A DNA stretch of 64,000 nt from Roseicyclus salinarum (GTDB taxonomy: Bacteria; Pseudomonadota; Alphaproteobacteria; Rhodobacterales; Rhodobacteraceae). The DNA is taken from contig NZ_JARRSA010000006.1 of assembly GCF_029624655.1 (NCBI RefSeq), forward strand, positions 116,486 to 180,485. The letters are read 5' to 3'. Shown here piece after piece: positions 7,807 to 17,391 of the stretch (the first letter of the stretch is position 1; each line of letters starts with the position of its first letter). The position numbers were made by a program, and so were the translations under genes. The notes under the pieces were generated by a model. That model was not told the origin of the DNA, did no database searches, and was given only the letters and a program-made list of their open reading frames with translations.

Positions 7807-8946
7807 CTAGCGCGGCCGGTGGACATGCGCCGACTGCACGAGGCCGAAGGCGACCATCAGGACCAGCATGGCCGAACCGCCGTAGCTGACCAGTGGCAGT
7901 GGCACGCCGACCACGGGCGCAAGGCCCATGACCATCGCCATGTTCACCGCAAAGTAGAGGAAGAAGGCCACCGCGACGCCCATCACCAGAAGCGAGGCGA
8001 AACGGTCCCGCGCGGCCATCGCGGTATGGATGCAGAAGGCGAGGATCAGCGTGTAGAGCACCAGAAGCGAGGCCGCCCCGACGAAGCCGAATTCCTCGGC
8101 CAGCGTCGTGAAGATGAAGTCGGTGTGCTTCTCGGGCAGGAAGTTCAACCGCGACTGGGTTCCTTCCATGAAGCCGCGCCCGGTCCAGCCGCCGGATCCA
8201 AGCGCGATCTGGCTCTGGGTGATGTGGTAGCCCGCGCCGAGGGGGTCCTGCGAGGGGTCGAGGAAGGTGTCGATGCGCCTGTACTGGTAATCCTGCAGAA
8301 GCTGCCAGCCTGTCCCGCGCGAGGCGAAGACCGCGCTGACCGCGCCCGCTCCGGCGGCGATCACACCCGCGAAATAGGCCCAGTGCACGCCGGCGAGGAA
8401 CATCACTGCGCCGCCCCCCATCAGCAGCAGAAGCGCGGTGCCGAGGTCCGGCTGGCGCAGCGTGAGGAAGGTCGGCACCGCGATGACCGCGAGCGGGATC
8501 AGGACGTAGACGGGCCGCGAGACCTTGCCGAGGTCGAGCCAGTCGTAATAGGCCGCCAGCATCATCACGAGCGTGATCTTGGTCAGCTCCGAGGGCTGAA
8601 GCCGCATGAAGCCGAGGTCGATCCACCGCTGCGCGCCCATGCCGACCGTGCCGAAGAACTCGACGTAGAGCAGCAGCATGATCGACATGCCGAAGGCGAT
8701 GCCCGACATGTTGCGCCAGAACCAGATCGGCACCATCGCGACGATCACCATCAGCACCAGGCCGACGGCGAAGCGCTGCACCTGCGGCTCGACCCACGGG
8801 CGGATGGACCCGCCCGCCACGGAATAGAGCATCAGGAAGCCGACGCAGGCCACCGAGGTCAGCAGCAGCACCAGCGCCCAGTTCAGGTGCAGGATCTTGC
8901 GCCAGCCCGTGGGCGAGGACTTCGCGTAATACTCCAGAAAGCTCAT
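7807..8946 (-). CDS. rodA: Rod-shape SEDS peptidoglycan polymerase RodA
   Basis: Lipid II glycosyltransferase of the elongasome that works with PBP2. It has 379 residues and about 10 TMs. The SEDS loop QDPLGAGYHITQSQIALGSGG carries the catalytic Asp, and the C-terminal VSYGGSAM motif is present. The start overlaps the mrdA stop by 4 nt (ATGA). It is the last gene of mreB-mreC-mreD-mrdA-rodA. Confidence 0.96.
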   Translation of the reverse strand: MSFLEYYAKSSPTGWRKILHLNWALVLLLTSVACVGFLMLYSVAGGSIRPWVEPQVQRFAVGLVLMVIVAMVPIWFWRNMSGIAFGMSIMLLLYVEFFGTVGMGAQRWIDLGFMRLQPSELTKITLVMMLAAYYDWLDLGKVSRPVYVLIPLAVIAVPTFLTLRQPDLGTALLLLMGGGAVMFLAGVHWAYFAGVIAAGAGAVSAVFASRGTGWQLLQDYQYRRIDTFLDPSQDPLGAGYHITQSQIALGSGGWTGRGFMEGTQSRLNFLPEKHTDFIFTTLAEEFGFVGAASLLVLYTLILAFCIHTAMAARDRFASLLVMGVAVAFFLYFAVNMAMVMGLAPVVGVPLPLVSYGGSAMLVLMVAFGLVQSAHVHRPR

Positions 8947-10910
8947 GTGCGGTCGCGCCCGTCATCGCGCGCGGCCGCGCGGCCCGAGGGGCGCGGCGGC
9001 TCGGCCAGAAGCGGCATCCGGCGGTGCATCTCCTCGATGTCGCGGCGCTGGCTCACCGGGTAGAGCTCTGGCGGGGGCACGTCGCCGACCTGGGCGCGCA
9101 GCAGGATGTCGCGCGCGATCGGGGCGGCGACCGCGGATCCGCCGCCGCCATGTTCGACCACGACCGAGACCGCGTAGCGCGGCGCGTCGTAGGGCGCGTA
9201 GCCGACATAGAGCGCGTGGTCGCGCCGCTCCCACGGCAGGTCCTCGTTCGAGATCACGCCGGCGGCGCGCTCGGCGGCGGTGATGTTGCGCACCTGGCTG
9301 GTGCCGGTCTTGCCCGCGACGCCGAAGGCCGCGTCGGCCACCCGGCTGGAATAGGCCGTGCCGCGCCGGTCGTTGTTCACCTGCTCCATTCCGCGATGCA
9401 CGAGGGCGATGTGCTCAGGCGCGATGCCGAGGTCGGGGGCGTCGCCGCCGCCCTGCCGCACGCCGTCGATGGACCGCACGAGGCGCGGCGCGACCGCCCG
9501 GCCACTGGCCAGCCGCGCGGTCATGACGGCAAGCTGGAGCGGCGAGGCCAGGACGAAGCCCTGCCCGATGGAGGCGTTCAGCGTGTCGCCCACCACCCAC
9601 TCCGCGCCCCGGTTCTGCCGCTTCCACTGCATCGTGGGCGCAAGCCCTTCGGCGATGCCCGACAGCGGCAGGTCGTGCCGCGTCCCGCACCCGAGCCGCA
9701 CCGCCATCTCCGAGATCGCCTCGATCCCGACGCGCTGGGCAAGCTCGTAGAAATAGACGTCGCAGCTTTGCGAAATGGCCTCGACGAGGTCGACCCGGCC
9801 GTGCCCCGCGCGCCGCCAGCAATGGAAACGCCGGTTGCCGAGCTCGACATGGCCGGGGCAATTGACCAGTTCGCCGGGCTCGATCACGCCGGCCTCCAGG
9901 CCCGCAAGAGCCACGATCATCTTGTAGGTCGATCCCGGCGGATAAAGGCCCTGCGTCGCCTTGTTGGCCAGCGGCCGGTAGCGGTCCTCGTTCAGCGCGC
10001 GCCACTGCACCTGGCTGATGCCGCGCACGAAGTGGTTGGGGTCGAAGGTCGGCGCCGAGGCCAGGGCGAGGATCTCGCCGGTCTGGCACTCCATCACGAC
10101 CGCGCCCGCGCTTTCGCCGGCAAGCCGCGCGTCGACGTAGTTCTGGAGGCCCGCGTCGATCGTCAGCTGCACGTCTGCGCCCGCCATGGCGGGGTCGCGT
10201 TCCAGCTCGCGCATCTCGCGGCCTGCGGCGTTCACCTCGATCTGCTTGGTGCCGGCGCGCCCGCGGAGGTCCGCCTCCATCCGCGCCTCGACGTTGTAGC
10301 GTCCGACCTGGAAGTCGGGGATCTGCAGAACGGGGTCGCTGTCGCCCGTCTGCTCGATGTAGTAGTCCGACACGGGGCCGACATATCCCACGACATGGGC
10401 GAAGTCCGGGCCGAACGGGTAGACGCGGCTGAGGCCGACCTCGGGGTTCACGCCGGGAAGGGCCGGCGCGTTCACGGCGACGGAGGACAGCTCCTGCCAG
10501 CTCAGCCGGTCGGCCAGCGTCACCGGCACGAAGGGCGGGCGGCGGCTGATTTCCTCGCGCGCGCGCTCCAGCGCGACGAGATCGAGGTTCACGATCCGCC
10601 CCAGCTCCTCGAGGACGGCATCGACGTCGCCGGCATCCTCGCGCACCAGCGTGATCCGGTAGTTCTGCTCGTTGCCTGCCAGAAGCACGCCGTTGCGGTC
10701 GAAGATCAGGCCGCGCGCGGGCGGCAGGAGGCGGATGTTGATACGGTTCTCTTCGGCCAGCAGGCGGAAATCGGCGGCGCGGTCGATCTGGAGATAGCGC
10801 ATCCGCGCGGCAAGGACGCCCGCGGTCGCGACGAAGACGCCACCCATGACGACCGCGCGCCGGCCGACGATTCGGGTGCTTTCCTCGATGTCTCTCTGGT
10901 TGCGTTTCAA
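8943..10910 (-). CDS. mrdA: Penicillin-binding protein 2, elongasome transpeptidase
   Basis: Class B PBP that cross-links peptidoglycan during cell elongation. Visible are an N-terminal TM anchor (AVVMGGVFVATAGVLAA), the dimerisation domain with RGLIFDRNG, and the transpeptidase motifs STYK (SxxK), SCD (SxN-type) and KTGT. No ATG gives a full-length protein without running far into mreD. I use TTG at 10908-10910, which has GAGG 9 nt upstream and yields 655 residues beginning (M)KRNQRDIEES. The 34-nt gap to mreD then is normal for the operon. The 3' end overlaps rodA by 4 nt. Confidence 0.92.
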   Translation of the reverse strand: MKRNQRDIEESTRIVGRRAVVMGGVFVATAGVLAARMRYLQIDRAADFRLLAEENRINIRLLPPARGLIFDRNGVLLAGNEQNYRITLVREDAGDVDAVLEELGRIVNLDLVALERAREEISRRPPFVPVTLADRLSWQELSSVAVNAPALPGVNPEVGLSRVYPFGPDFAHVVGYVGPVSDYYIEQTGDSDPVLQIPDFQVGRYNVEARMEADLRGRAGTKQIEVNAAGREMRELERDPAMAGADVQLTIDAGLQNYVDARLAGESAGAVVMECQTGEILALASAPTFDPNHFVRGISQVQWRALNEDRYRPLANKATQGLYPPGSTYKMIVALAGLEAGVIEPGELVNCPGHVELGNRRFHCWRRAGHGRVDLVEAISQSCDVYFYELAQRVGIEAISEMAVRLGCGTRHDLPLSGIAEGLAPTMQWKRQNRGAEWVVGDTLNASIGQGFVLASPLQLAVMTARLASGRAVAPRLVRSIDGVRQGGGDAPDLGIAPEHIALVHRGMEQVNNDRRGTAYSSRVADAAFGVAGKTGTSQVRNITAAERAAGVISNEDLPWERRDHALYVGYAPYDAPRYAVSVVVEHGGGGSAVAAPIARDILLRAQVGDVPPPELYPVSQRRDIEEMHRRMPLLAEPPRPSGRAAARDDGRDRT

Positions 10911-10944
10911 CGGGTGTCGCCTCGGCGAGAGGAGGGATGGGGGC

Positions 10945-11475
10945 TCACAGCGGTTCCAGCTCCGCCGGGCCGAGCTTACGCAGTCCGAAGACGAATTTCG
11001 AGACCGCGACGACCACAGGGTAGATCGCGACGGTGACAATTCCGTGCGTCAGGCTGAGCCCCAGCGAGGGCGGATCGATGAACAGGACCCAGAGGATCAC
11101 GCGCTCGGCCAGAACCATGCCCGCAACCGCACCCGCGATGGCGCCCCATTCCACGAGGAAGGGAAACTCGGTCATCTGCAGCCGCCGCCGCCGGAGGCTT
11201 TCCGAGGCGAGGACGGCCAGCGCGGTCCACAGGCCGGGCGGGCGCTGGAACAGGAAGTCCGCCAGAAGGAACACCGCGACGATGGACACCAGCGGCACGA
11301 CGGCGGGCTGGCGCAGCAGCCATGCGAAGGTCAGCGCAAGCAGCAGGTCCGGCCCCGGAAGCCCGGTTTCCCCAAGGCCGAGCGGCAGGAGCCGCATCGT
11401 GATCAATACGGCGCAAAGCGCGAGGAACACGATGCGGTAGGTCCAGACGTGCCGGGACGAGGTGGCCGGGCTCAT
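10945..11475 (-). CDS. mreD: Rod shape-determining protein MreD
   Basis: Small integral membrane subunit of the elongasome. It has 176 residues with five or six hydrophobic segments, including RIVFLALCAVLITMRLLPLG near the N-terminus and FIDPPSLGLSLTHG near the C-terminus. The ATG at 11473-11475 overlaps the mreC stop by 4 nt. The poorly conserved sequence is normal for MreD, and its position between mreC and mrdA is the strongest evidence. Confidence 0.9.
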   Translation of the reverse strand: MSPATSSRHVWTYRIVFLALCAVLITMRLLPLGLGETGLPGPDLLLALTFAWLLRQPAVVPLVSIVAVFLLADFLFQRPPGLWTALAVLASESLRRRRLQMTEFPFLVEWGAIAGAVAGMVLAERVILWVLFIDPPSLGLSLTHGIVTVAIYPVVVAVSKFVFGLRKLGPAELEPL

Positions 11476-12422
11476 TGGCTGGCCGCCTCCTGTCCGAGGC
11501 GCGCTTCCTCCAGATCGGGCGCCGGCCCGGCGTCCTCCGTCTCGGCCCCTGCCTCGGGCAGCGGCCATGGCGGCCCGATCAGGCTGCCGGGATCGTCGAG
11601 GGAGCTGCCCGGATGGCTCCGCATCACCCGCAGGAACCGGAGCCGGACGAGGTCCGCGGCGAGGCGCGCGCGCAACAGCCCGTCCGTCGTCTCGATCACC
11701 TGCCCCACGAGGAGCCCCGGCGGAAACAGCCCGCCGTCACCCGATGTCACGATGCGGTCGCCCGCGCTGACGTCCTCGGGCGCGTCGAGAAACTCGAGGA
11801 CCGGCGTCTGCGAGTTGTCGCCCATCAGGAGCGCCTGCTGCCCCGATGGCTGGATCGTCACCGGGATGCGGCTGTTGACGTCGGTCAGCAGAAGCACCCG
11901 GCTGGTGCGGTCGCCGACCCCCGACACGCGGCCCACGACGCCAAGACCGTCCATCGTCGCCCAGCCATCGAGGATGCCGTCCCGCGCGCCCACGTTGATC
12001 AGGACCGAGCGCCGGAACGGCGAGCCCGAATCCGCAAGCACGAGGCCAGTGACGAAGGTGAGCTCGGGGTTGAGCTGCACCCGGTTCAGGTCGAGGAGGC
12101 GCGCGTTTTCCTGTTCGAGCTGCAGGGCGGCCTCGCGCCATGCGCGCATCTGCTGCAATTCGCGGCGCAGCTCCTGGTTCTGCTCGAAGAGGCGCGCGTA
12201 GCTCTGGAAGTCCTCGAAGATGCGGGCGATGCCGGTGACGGGCGCCATCGCCCACTCGACGTTGGGCACGACCCGGTCGACGATGGCCGCGCGCATCCGT
12301 TCTACGCGCGGGTTGTCGATGCGCCAGACCACCACCAGCGCGACGAGGCACAAGACGACGACCGTGGCCAGCAGACGCCGGACCGGGCGGGCATAGACGC
12401 TGTCGTAACTGTCCCGTGCCAT
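11472..12422 (-). CDS. mreC: Rod shape-determining protein MreC
   Basis: Periplasmic scaffold that joins MreB/MreD to PBP2-RodA. It has 316 residues with one N-terminal TM (LLATVVVLCLVALVVVW, about 17-33), a coiled coil (about 65-110) and the beta-sandwich MreC domain with GVVGRVSGVGDRTSRVLLLTD and GDRIVTSGDGGLFPPGL. The last 40 residues are Pro/Glu-rich and probably disordered. It starts 45 nt downstream of mreB. Confidence 0.95.
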   Translation of the reverse strand: MARDSYDSVYARPVRRLLATVVVLCLVALVVVWRIDNPRVERMRAAIVDRVVPNVEWAMAPVTGIARIFEDFQSYARLFEQNQELRRELQQMRAWREAALQLEQENARLLDLNRVQLNPELTFVTGLVLADSGSPFRRSVLINVGARDGILDGWATMDGLGVVGRVSGVGDRTSRVLLLTDVNSRIPVTIQPSGQQALLMGDNSQTPVLEFLDAPEDVSAGDRIVTSGDGGLFPPGLLVGQVIETTDGLLRARLAADLVRLRFLRVMRSHPGSSLDDPGSLIGPPWPLPEAGAETEDAGPAPDLEEARLGQEAASQ

Positions 12423-12467
12423 GGCGCTCCTTGCTCGGGCACGATCCGCGCGCCCCGTTGCGAAGGC

Positions 12468-13625
<1,158 letters not shown>

Positions 13626-14186
13626 TCAGGGGCGCGCCGCGCGCTCCTGCTCCGCCATGCGTGCCACGGCGCGGTCGGCCGTATCCGATTGTCCGACGGC
13701 GTCCATGACGAGCGTGCCCTCGATCAGGGTGAGCGCAAGGCGCGCGTCCTCCGCCCCGCCACCGTCCCGTTCGGGCAGTCGCCCGGCGATCCACGAAAGG
13801 AAGCCGTCGATCACCGCGTGCCCGGCCGCGCGATGGGCCGTTCCGCCCTGTCCCGAGGCCGAGACGATATCGAGCCAGACACGGGCATAGGGGCGGAACG
13901 CTTCGGTCCGCATCAGGGCGACGATCTCCGCGACCGCCCCCGCGACACTCTCCGCCCGGCCCGGCGGCAACGCGGCGGTCAGGCCGTTCGCCATGCGTGA
14001 GGCGAGATGCTGCAGAAGCGCCGCGACGAGGCCCTCCTTCGACCCGAAGTGATAGACCAGCATCCGGTCCGAGGTGCCCGCGGTGCGCGCCAAGGGGCGC
14101 AGGCTCGCCGTGTTGAGCCCGTGCGTCAGGACATGGTCGGCCATGGCGTCGAGTAGTGCGGTCAGGTCGGGTTTGGGACGTGCCAT
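13626..14186 (-). CDS. TetR-family transcriptional regulator
   Basis: Ligand-responsive repressor of 186 residues. The N-terminal HTH is at about 24-50 (LNTASLRPLARTAGTSDRML with YHFGSKEGL after it). The C-terminal ligand domain is not assignable to a known subgroup. The gene is divergent from a small membrane protein (14270-14674). The 83-nt intergenic region carries two identical palindromes, so it probably represses both itself and the neighbour. The ATG is at 14184-14186. Confidence 0.9.
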   Translation of the reverse strand: MARPKPDLTALLDAMADHVLTHGLNTASLRPLARTAGTSDRMLVYHFGSKEGLVAALLQHLASRMANGLTAALPPGRAESVAGAVAEIVALMRTEAFRPYARVWLDIVSASGQGGTAHRAAGHAVIDGFLSWIAGRLPERDGGGAEDARLALTLIEGTLVMDAVGQSDTADRAVARMAEQERAARP

Positions 14187-14196
14187 CGGATTTTTC

Positions 14197-14239
14197 GTAG
14201 CGACCGCTACATGAATTCGTTAGTGTAGCGACCGCTACA
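14197..14239. promoter_or_regulatory. Twin palindromic operators between tetR and a membrane-protein gene
   Basis: GTAGCGACCGCTAC occurs at 14197-14210 and again, extended by one pair to TGTAGCGACCGCTACA, at 14224-14239. Each is a perfect inverted repeat (GTAGCG-AC-CGCTAC), and the centres are 28 bp apart. The sites fill the space between the divergent start codons, as expected for TetR operators. No unambiguous -10/-35 pair stands out. Confidence 0.75.
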
Positions 14240-14269
14240 TTACTCCATGCGCCAATGGGAGGACCCCCG

Positions 14270-14674
14270 ATGACGCTGCTCCAGATCCTTCCGATCGTTC
14301 TCTATGTCGCGACTGTTGTCACGGTTCTCGGTGCCGTCGCCGGGGCGGGACCGGACAGGGCAGAAGGCCGGCGTGGGCTCTGGCGGGTTCCGGCCCTCGC
14401 CGCGGTCTTCCTCGTGCTCGTCACGGCGGTGACGCTCGTCGTGGAGGGACCGGCCCAGTTCTGGGCCAACCACGTCACCACCTGGGCGGGCAACCAGGTG
14501 TGGTTCGACCTTCTCTTCGCCACCGCCATGGCCTTCGTCCTCATCCTGCCCAGGGCTCGGAAGGCGGGCATGCGCCCCTTGCCCTGGGCCATCGGCACCG
14601 TGCTTCTGGCGAGCGTCATGCTTCTGCCGATGCTCGCCCGCCTGCTCTGGCTCGAGGAGCGGCGGGCGGCGTGA
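14270..14674 (+). CDS. Small integral membrane protein, unknown function
   Basis: It has 134 residues with four predicted TMs (about 4-25, 40-62, 75-95, 105-125) and short loops, including WAGNQVWFDLLFA. No catalytic motif is recognised. GGGAGGAC directly precedes the ATG at 14270; an earlier in-frame ATG at 14255 lacks a site. Its expression is presumably controlled by the divergent TetR regulator through the twin operators, which suggests a role in responding to a small ligand, but this is inference. Confidence 0.75.
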   Translation: MTLLQILPIVLYVATVVTVLGAVAGAGPDRAEGRRGLWRVPALAAVFLVLVTAVTLVVEGPAQFWANHVTTWAGNQVWFDLLFATAMAFVLILPRARKAGMRPLPWAIGTVLLASVMLLPMLARLLWLEERRAA

Positions 14675-14696
14675 GGCCCGGAAAAGCCCGCCCTTG

Positions 14697-16265
14697 TCAG
14701 CCCACATCCTTGTAGGAGACTTCCCGCGTGTCCGAGCCCAGCTTCTCGCGCCGCACGATCAGCCGGTTGAGGGCGTTGACGTAGGCCTTGACGCTGGCCA
14801 CGACCGTGTCGGTGTCCGCCGACTGCCCGGTCGAGATGCGGCCCGCCTCCTCGATGCGGACGCTGACCGTCGCCTGGGCGTCCATGCCTTCGGTCACGGC
14901 GCTCACCTGGTAAAGCTGCAGGACCGCCCCGTTGGGATAGAGCGCGTTTACCGCGTTGAAGGCGGCATCGACCGGGCCGTCGCCCTGCGCGGTCGCCTGA
15001 AGATCCTTCTCGCCAACGCGCAGGGTTATGTCGGCCGACTGCGGCGCCTCGGTTCCGCAGATGACGCGCAGGAACTTCAGCTCGAGGTGGTCGTCCTGAT
15101 CGGCGGCGGCGGCGTCCGTCACCAGCGCGATCAGGTCGTCGTCGAAGACCTCCTTCTTGCGGTCGGCCAGCGCCTTGAACCGCACGAACAGGTCGTTCAG
15201 CTGGTTGTCGATCATGTCGAAGCCGAGGTCCTTCAGCTTCGCCCGGAGCGCCGCGCGCCCCGAATGCTTGCCGAGGGGCAGCGACGTCCCGGCGAGCCCC
15301 ACGTCCTCGGGACGCATGATCTCGAAGGTGTCGGCCGATTTCAGCATCCCGTCTTGGTGGATTCCGCTTTCGTGGGCGAAGGCGTTCTTGCCGACGATGG
15401 CCTTATTGGGCTGCACGCCGAAGCCCGAGACGGTCGAGACGCGCCGCGAGATGTGCATGATCTTCGTCGTGTCGATGCCGGTATCGAACGGCATGATGTC
15501 GTGCCGCACGCGCATGGCCATCACGACCTCCTCGAGCGCGGTGTTGCCCGCCCGCTCGCCGAGCCCGTTGATCGTGCACTCGATCTGCCGCGCGCCGCCC
15601 GCGACGGCCGCGAGCGCATTGGCCGTCGCCATGCCAAGGTCGTTGTGGCAATGCGTGGCGAAGACCACGTCCTCGCCGCCCTCGCATTCCGCGATCAGCC
15701 GCCGGATCAGCTCCGCGCTTTCCGCGGGCGCTGTGTAGCCCACGGTGTCGGGGATGTTGATCGTCGTGGCGCCCGCGCGGATCGCGATCTCCACGACGCG
15801 CTTGAGGTAGTCCCACTCGGTCCGGGTCGCGTCCATCGGCGACCATTGCACGTTGTCGCAGAGGTTGCGGGCGTGCGTGACCGTCTCGTGGATGCGGTCG
15901 GCCATCTCGTCCATGGTCAGGTTGGGGATGGCGCGGTGCTGCGGCGAGGTGCCGATGAAGGTGTGGATGCGCGGGGAGCGCGCGTGCTTCACGGCCTCCC
16001 AGCAGCGGTCGATGTCCTTGAAGTTTGCGCGGGCGAGGCCGCAGATCGTGGCGTTCCCCGCCAGCTTGGCGATCTCGGACACGGCGGCGAAATCGCCTTC
16101 GGAGGCGATGGGAAAGCCCGCCTCGATGATGTCCACGCCCATTTCGTCGAGAAGCGTGGCGATTTCCATCTTCTCGTCGTGGCTCATGGTGGCGCCGGGC
16201 GATTGCTCGCCGTCGCGCAGCGTCGTGTCGAAGATGAGGACGCGGTTCGCGGATGCGGTGGTCAT
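14697..16265 (-). CDS. leuA: 2-isopropylmalate synthase
   Basis: First committed enzyme of leucine biosynthesis: acetyl-CoA plus 2-oxoisovalerate to 2-isopropylmalate. It has 522 residues. The catalytic TIM barrel has DTTLRDGEQSPGATM near the N-terminus, HCHNDLGMATANA metal ligands and NGLGERAGNTALEE. The C-terminal LeuA allosteric domain (about 390-520), which binds feedback inhibitor leucine, is intact. The start at 16263-16265 has AAGGA 10 nt upstream (16278-16274 region). It is monocistronic as far as can be seen, and is preceded by a leucine-rich leader peptide and RNA structure. Confidence 0.97.
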   Translation of the reverse strand: MTTASANRVLIFDTTLRDGEQSPGATMSHDEKMEIATLLDEMGVDIIEAGFPIASEGDFAAVSEIAKLAGNATICGLARANFKDIDRCWEAVKHARSPRIHTFIGTSPQHRAIPNLTMDEMADRIHETVTHARNLCDNVQWSPMDATRTEWDYLKRVVEIAIRAGATTINIPDTVGYTAPAESAELIRRLIAECEGGEDVVFATHCHNDLGMATANALAAVAGGARQIECTINGLGERAGNTALEEVVMAMRVRHDIMPFDTGIDTTKIMHISRRVSTVSGFGVQPNKAIVGKNAFAHESGIHQDGMLKSADTFEIMRPEDVGLAGTSLPLGKHSGRAALRAKLKDLGFDMIDNQLNDLFVRFKALADRKKEVFDDDLIALVTDAAAADQDDHLELKFLRVICGTEAPQSADITLRVGEKDLQATAQGDGPVDAAFNAVNALYPNGAVLQLYQVSAVTEGMDAQATVSVRIEEAGRISTGQSADTDTVVASVKAYVNALNRLIVRREKLGSDTREVSYKDVG

Positions 16266-16274
16266 GGTGCTGGT

Positions 16275-16355
16275 TCCTTAGCGTGTTGCGTGTCTTCGGC
16301 GCTGGCCCTCCTCTGAGCGGTCGCGCCGGATGGCACGCTCAGAGGCGGCTAAGGA
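16275..16355 (-). promoter_or_regulatory. leuA leader RNA: nested hairpin and Shine-Dalgarno sequestering stem
   Basis: In the minus-strand transcript, UCCUUAGC (16355-16348, inside the leader Leu codons) is exactly complementary to GCUAAGGA (16282-16275), which contains the leuA Shine-Dalgarno. Nested between them is a perfect 10-bp hairpin, CCTCTGAGCG/CGCTCAGAGG (16345-16336 with 16319-16310, 16-nt loop). No U-tract follows the hairpin, so a classical intrinsic terminator is not seen. The geometry suggests that a ribosome stalled at the Leu codons frees the leuA ribosome-binding site. Confidence 0.7.
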
Positions 16356-16425
16356 GCAGAAGGCCAAGCAGGGCGACCCGTGCGCGCGGAACGGCGAATG
16401 CGGTGATATGTGCCTGCGAGGTCAT
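16339..16425 (-). CDS. leuL: Leucine-rich leader peptide of leuA
   Basis: A 28-residue ORF starting ATG at 16425 and ending TGA at 16339-16341. The last ten sense codons include seven Leu codons (CTG CTT GGC CTT CTG CTC CTT AGC CGC CTC), giving LLGLLLLSRL at the C-terminus. Such runs are the hallmark of attenuator peptides that sense charged tRNA-Leu. The stop codon lies in the 5' arm of a 10-bp hairpin. The ribosome-binding site of the leader is weak. The ORF is too short for routine gene calling. Confidence 0.82.
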   Translation of the reverse strand: MTSQAHITAFAVPRARVALLGLLLLSRL

Positions 16426-16519
16426 GCACCGCAGAATACGAATCCCCGCACGGTTGAAAAGCCCAAATGAAGGTCAGGCCGGCTGACCCGTCGCCCAGTC
16501 CGGCGGGGGCGGACGCGCC

Positions 16520-17314
16520 TCAGAGCAGGCCCAGTTCCTCGTCCGATGCGATCCTGTCGTACTTGTCCTTCGGCGGCATCGGGCGCCCGCGCCAGTCCGG
16601 TTCGAACACGAAGCTCGACCGCGCGCGGCCCTCGGCCAGCGCGCCGTTCCCGAGGCCGACCGCGTAGTCGTAGTAAAGCTTCACGATCTCGTCGTGACTG
16701 ACCTGCTGCGCGGCGGGATGCGCCATGCACGCGTCGCGCCAGCGCCGGACCCTGTCGAAGGCCGCGTCCGGTGGCAGGTCGAAGCCCTCGTAGTATTCGA
16801 GGAACCAGAACCGCATGAACATCGGCGTGTAGACGAGGTCGGCGAGGCCGAAGTCCTCGAACAGGAAAGTCCCGTCGGGATTGTAGTGGCGCAGGAAATC
16901 GTCCAGCCAGCGATAATGCGAAAGGAGCGTGTCCCGCTTCTCGGCCGTCCTCGCGCGGTCGCGGTTCATCACCATCAGGTAGCCCGCCATCGTGAAGTCG
17001 CCCGCCCGGTCGATCATCAGCCGCTCGACGCCGCGCTCGTAGGGGTCGGCGCGGGCGATCCGGGGCTCGGCGAAGGCTTCCTCGACGTAGCGCAGGATCA
17101 CGAGGCTTTCCTTCAGGACGCGCCCGCCGCCGAGGTCCATGATCGGAAGCGCCGTCGTCCCGCGCGACAGTTCGAGGATGTGCGGATCGCGGGGCTTCGT
17201 GATGTCGACGACACGGAATTCGACCGCGTCGCGCAAACCCTTCAGCTCCAGAAGGATCTCGACCCGCTGCGAGAACGGGCAGACGGGAATGTGGTAGATG
17301 ATCGGCTTGGGCAT
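16520..17314 (-). CDS. Glutathione S-transferase family protein
   Basis: It has 264 residues. The N-terminal thioredoxin-like GST domain carries CPFSQR (residues 12-17), an active-site Cys of the type seen in omega/beta-like GSTs, and ALPIMD with the cis-Pro; the helical C-terminal domain follows from about residue 95. A C-terminal extension of about 40 residues (ending SDEELGLL) is longer than in minimal GSTs. Likely a cytosolic glutathione-dependent reductase or transferase. Substrate unknown. Divergent from the SDR gene. Confidence 0.85.
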   Translation of the reverse strand: MPKPIIYHIPVCPFSQRVEILLELKGLRDAVEFRVVDITKPRDPHILELSRGTTALPIMDLGGGRVLKESLVILRYVEEAFAEPRIARADPYERGVERLMIDRAGDFTMAGYLMVMNRDRARTAEKRDTLLSHYRWLDDFLRHYNPDGTFLFEDFGLADLVYTPMFMRFWFLEYYEGFDLPPDAAFDRVRRWRDACMAHPAAQQVSHDEIVKLYYDYAVGLGNGALAEGRARSSFVFEPDWRGRPMPPKDKYDRIASDEELGLL

Positions 17315-17391
17315 GTCGGCTCTCCTTCGCTACGAGGATGCGACGGCGCCGGCGGATTGACCAGAGGCCGGCGCGCCTTAGCTCGGCCGTC

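Noticed and set aside
6791..8965. Single 724-residue fusion of GhrA with an upstream sequence
   Set aside because: The upstream part is the shadow of rodA; GhrA has its own conserved start at 7738.
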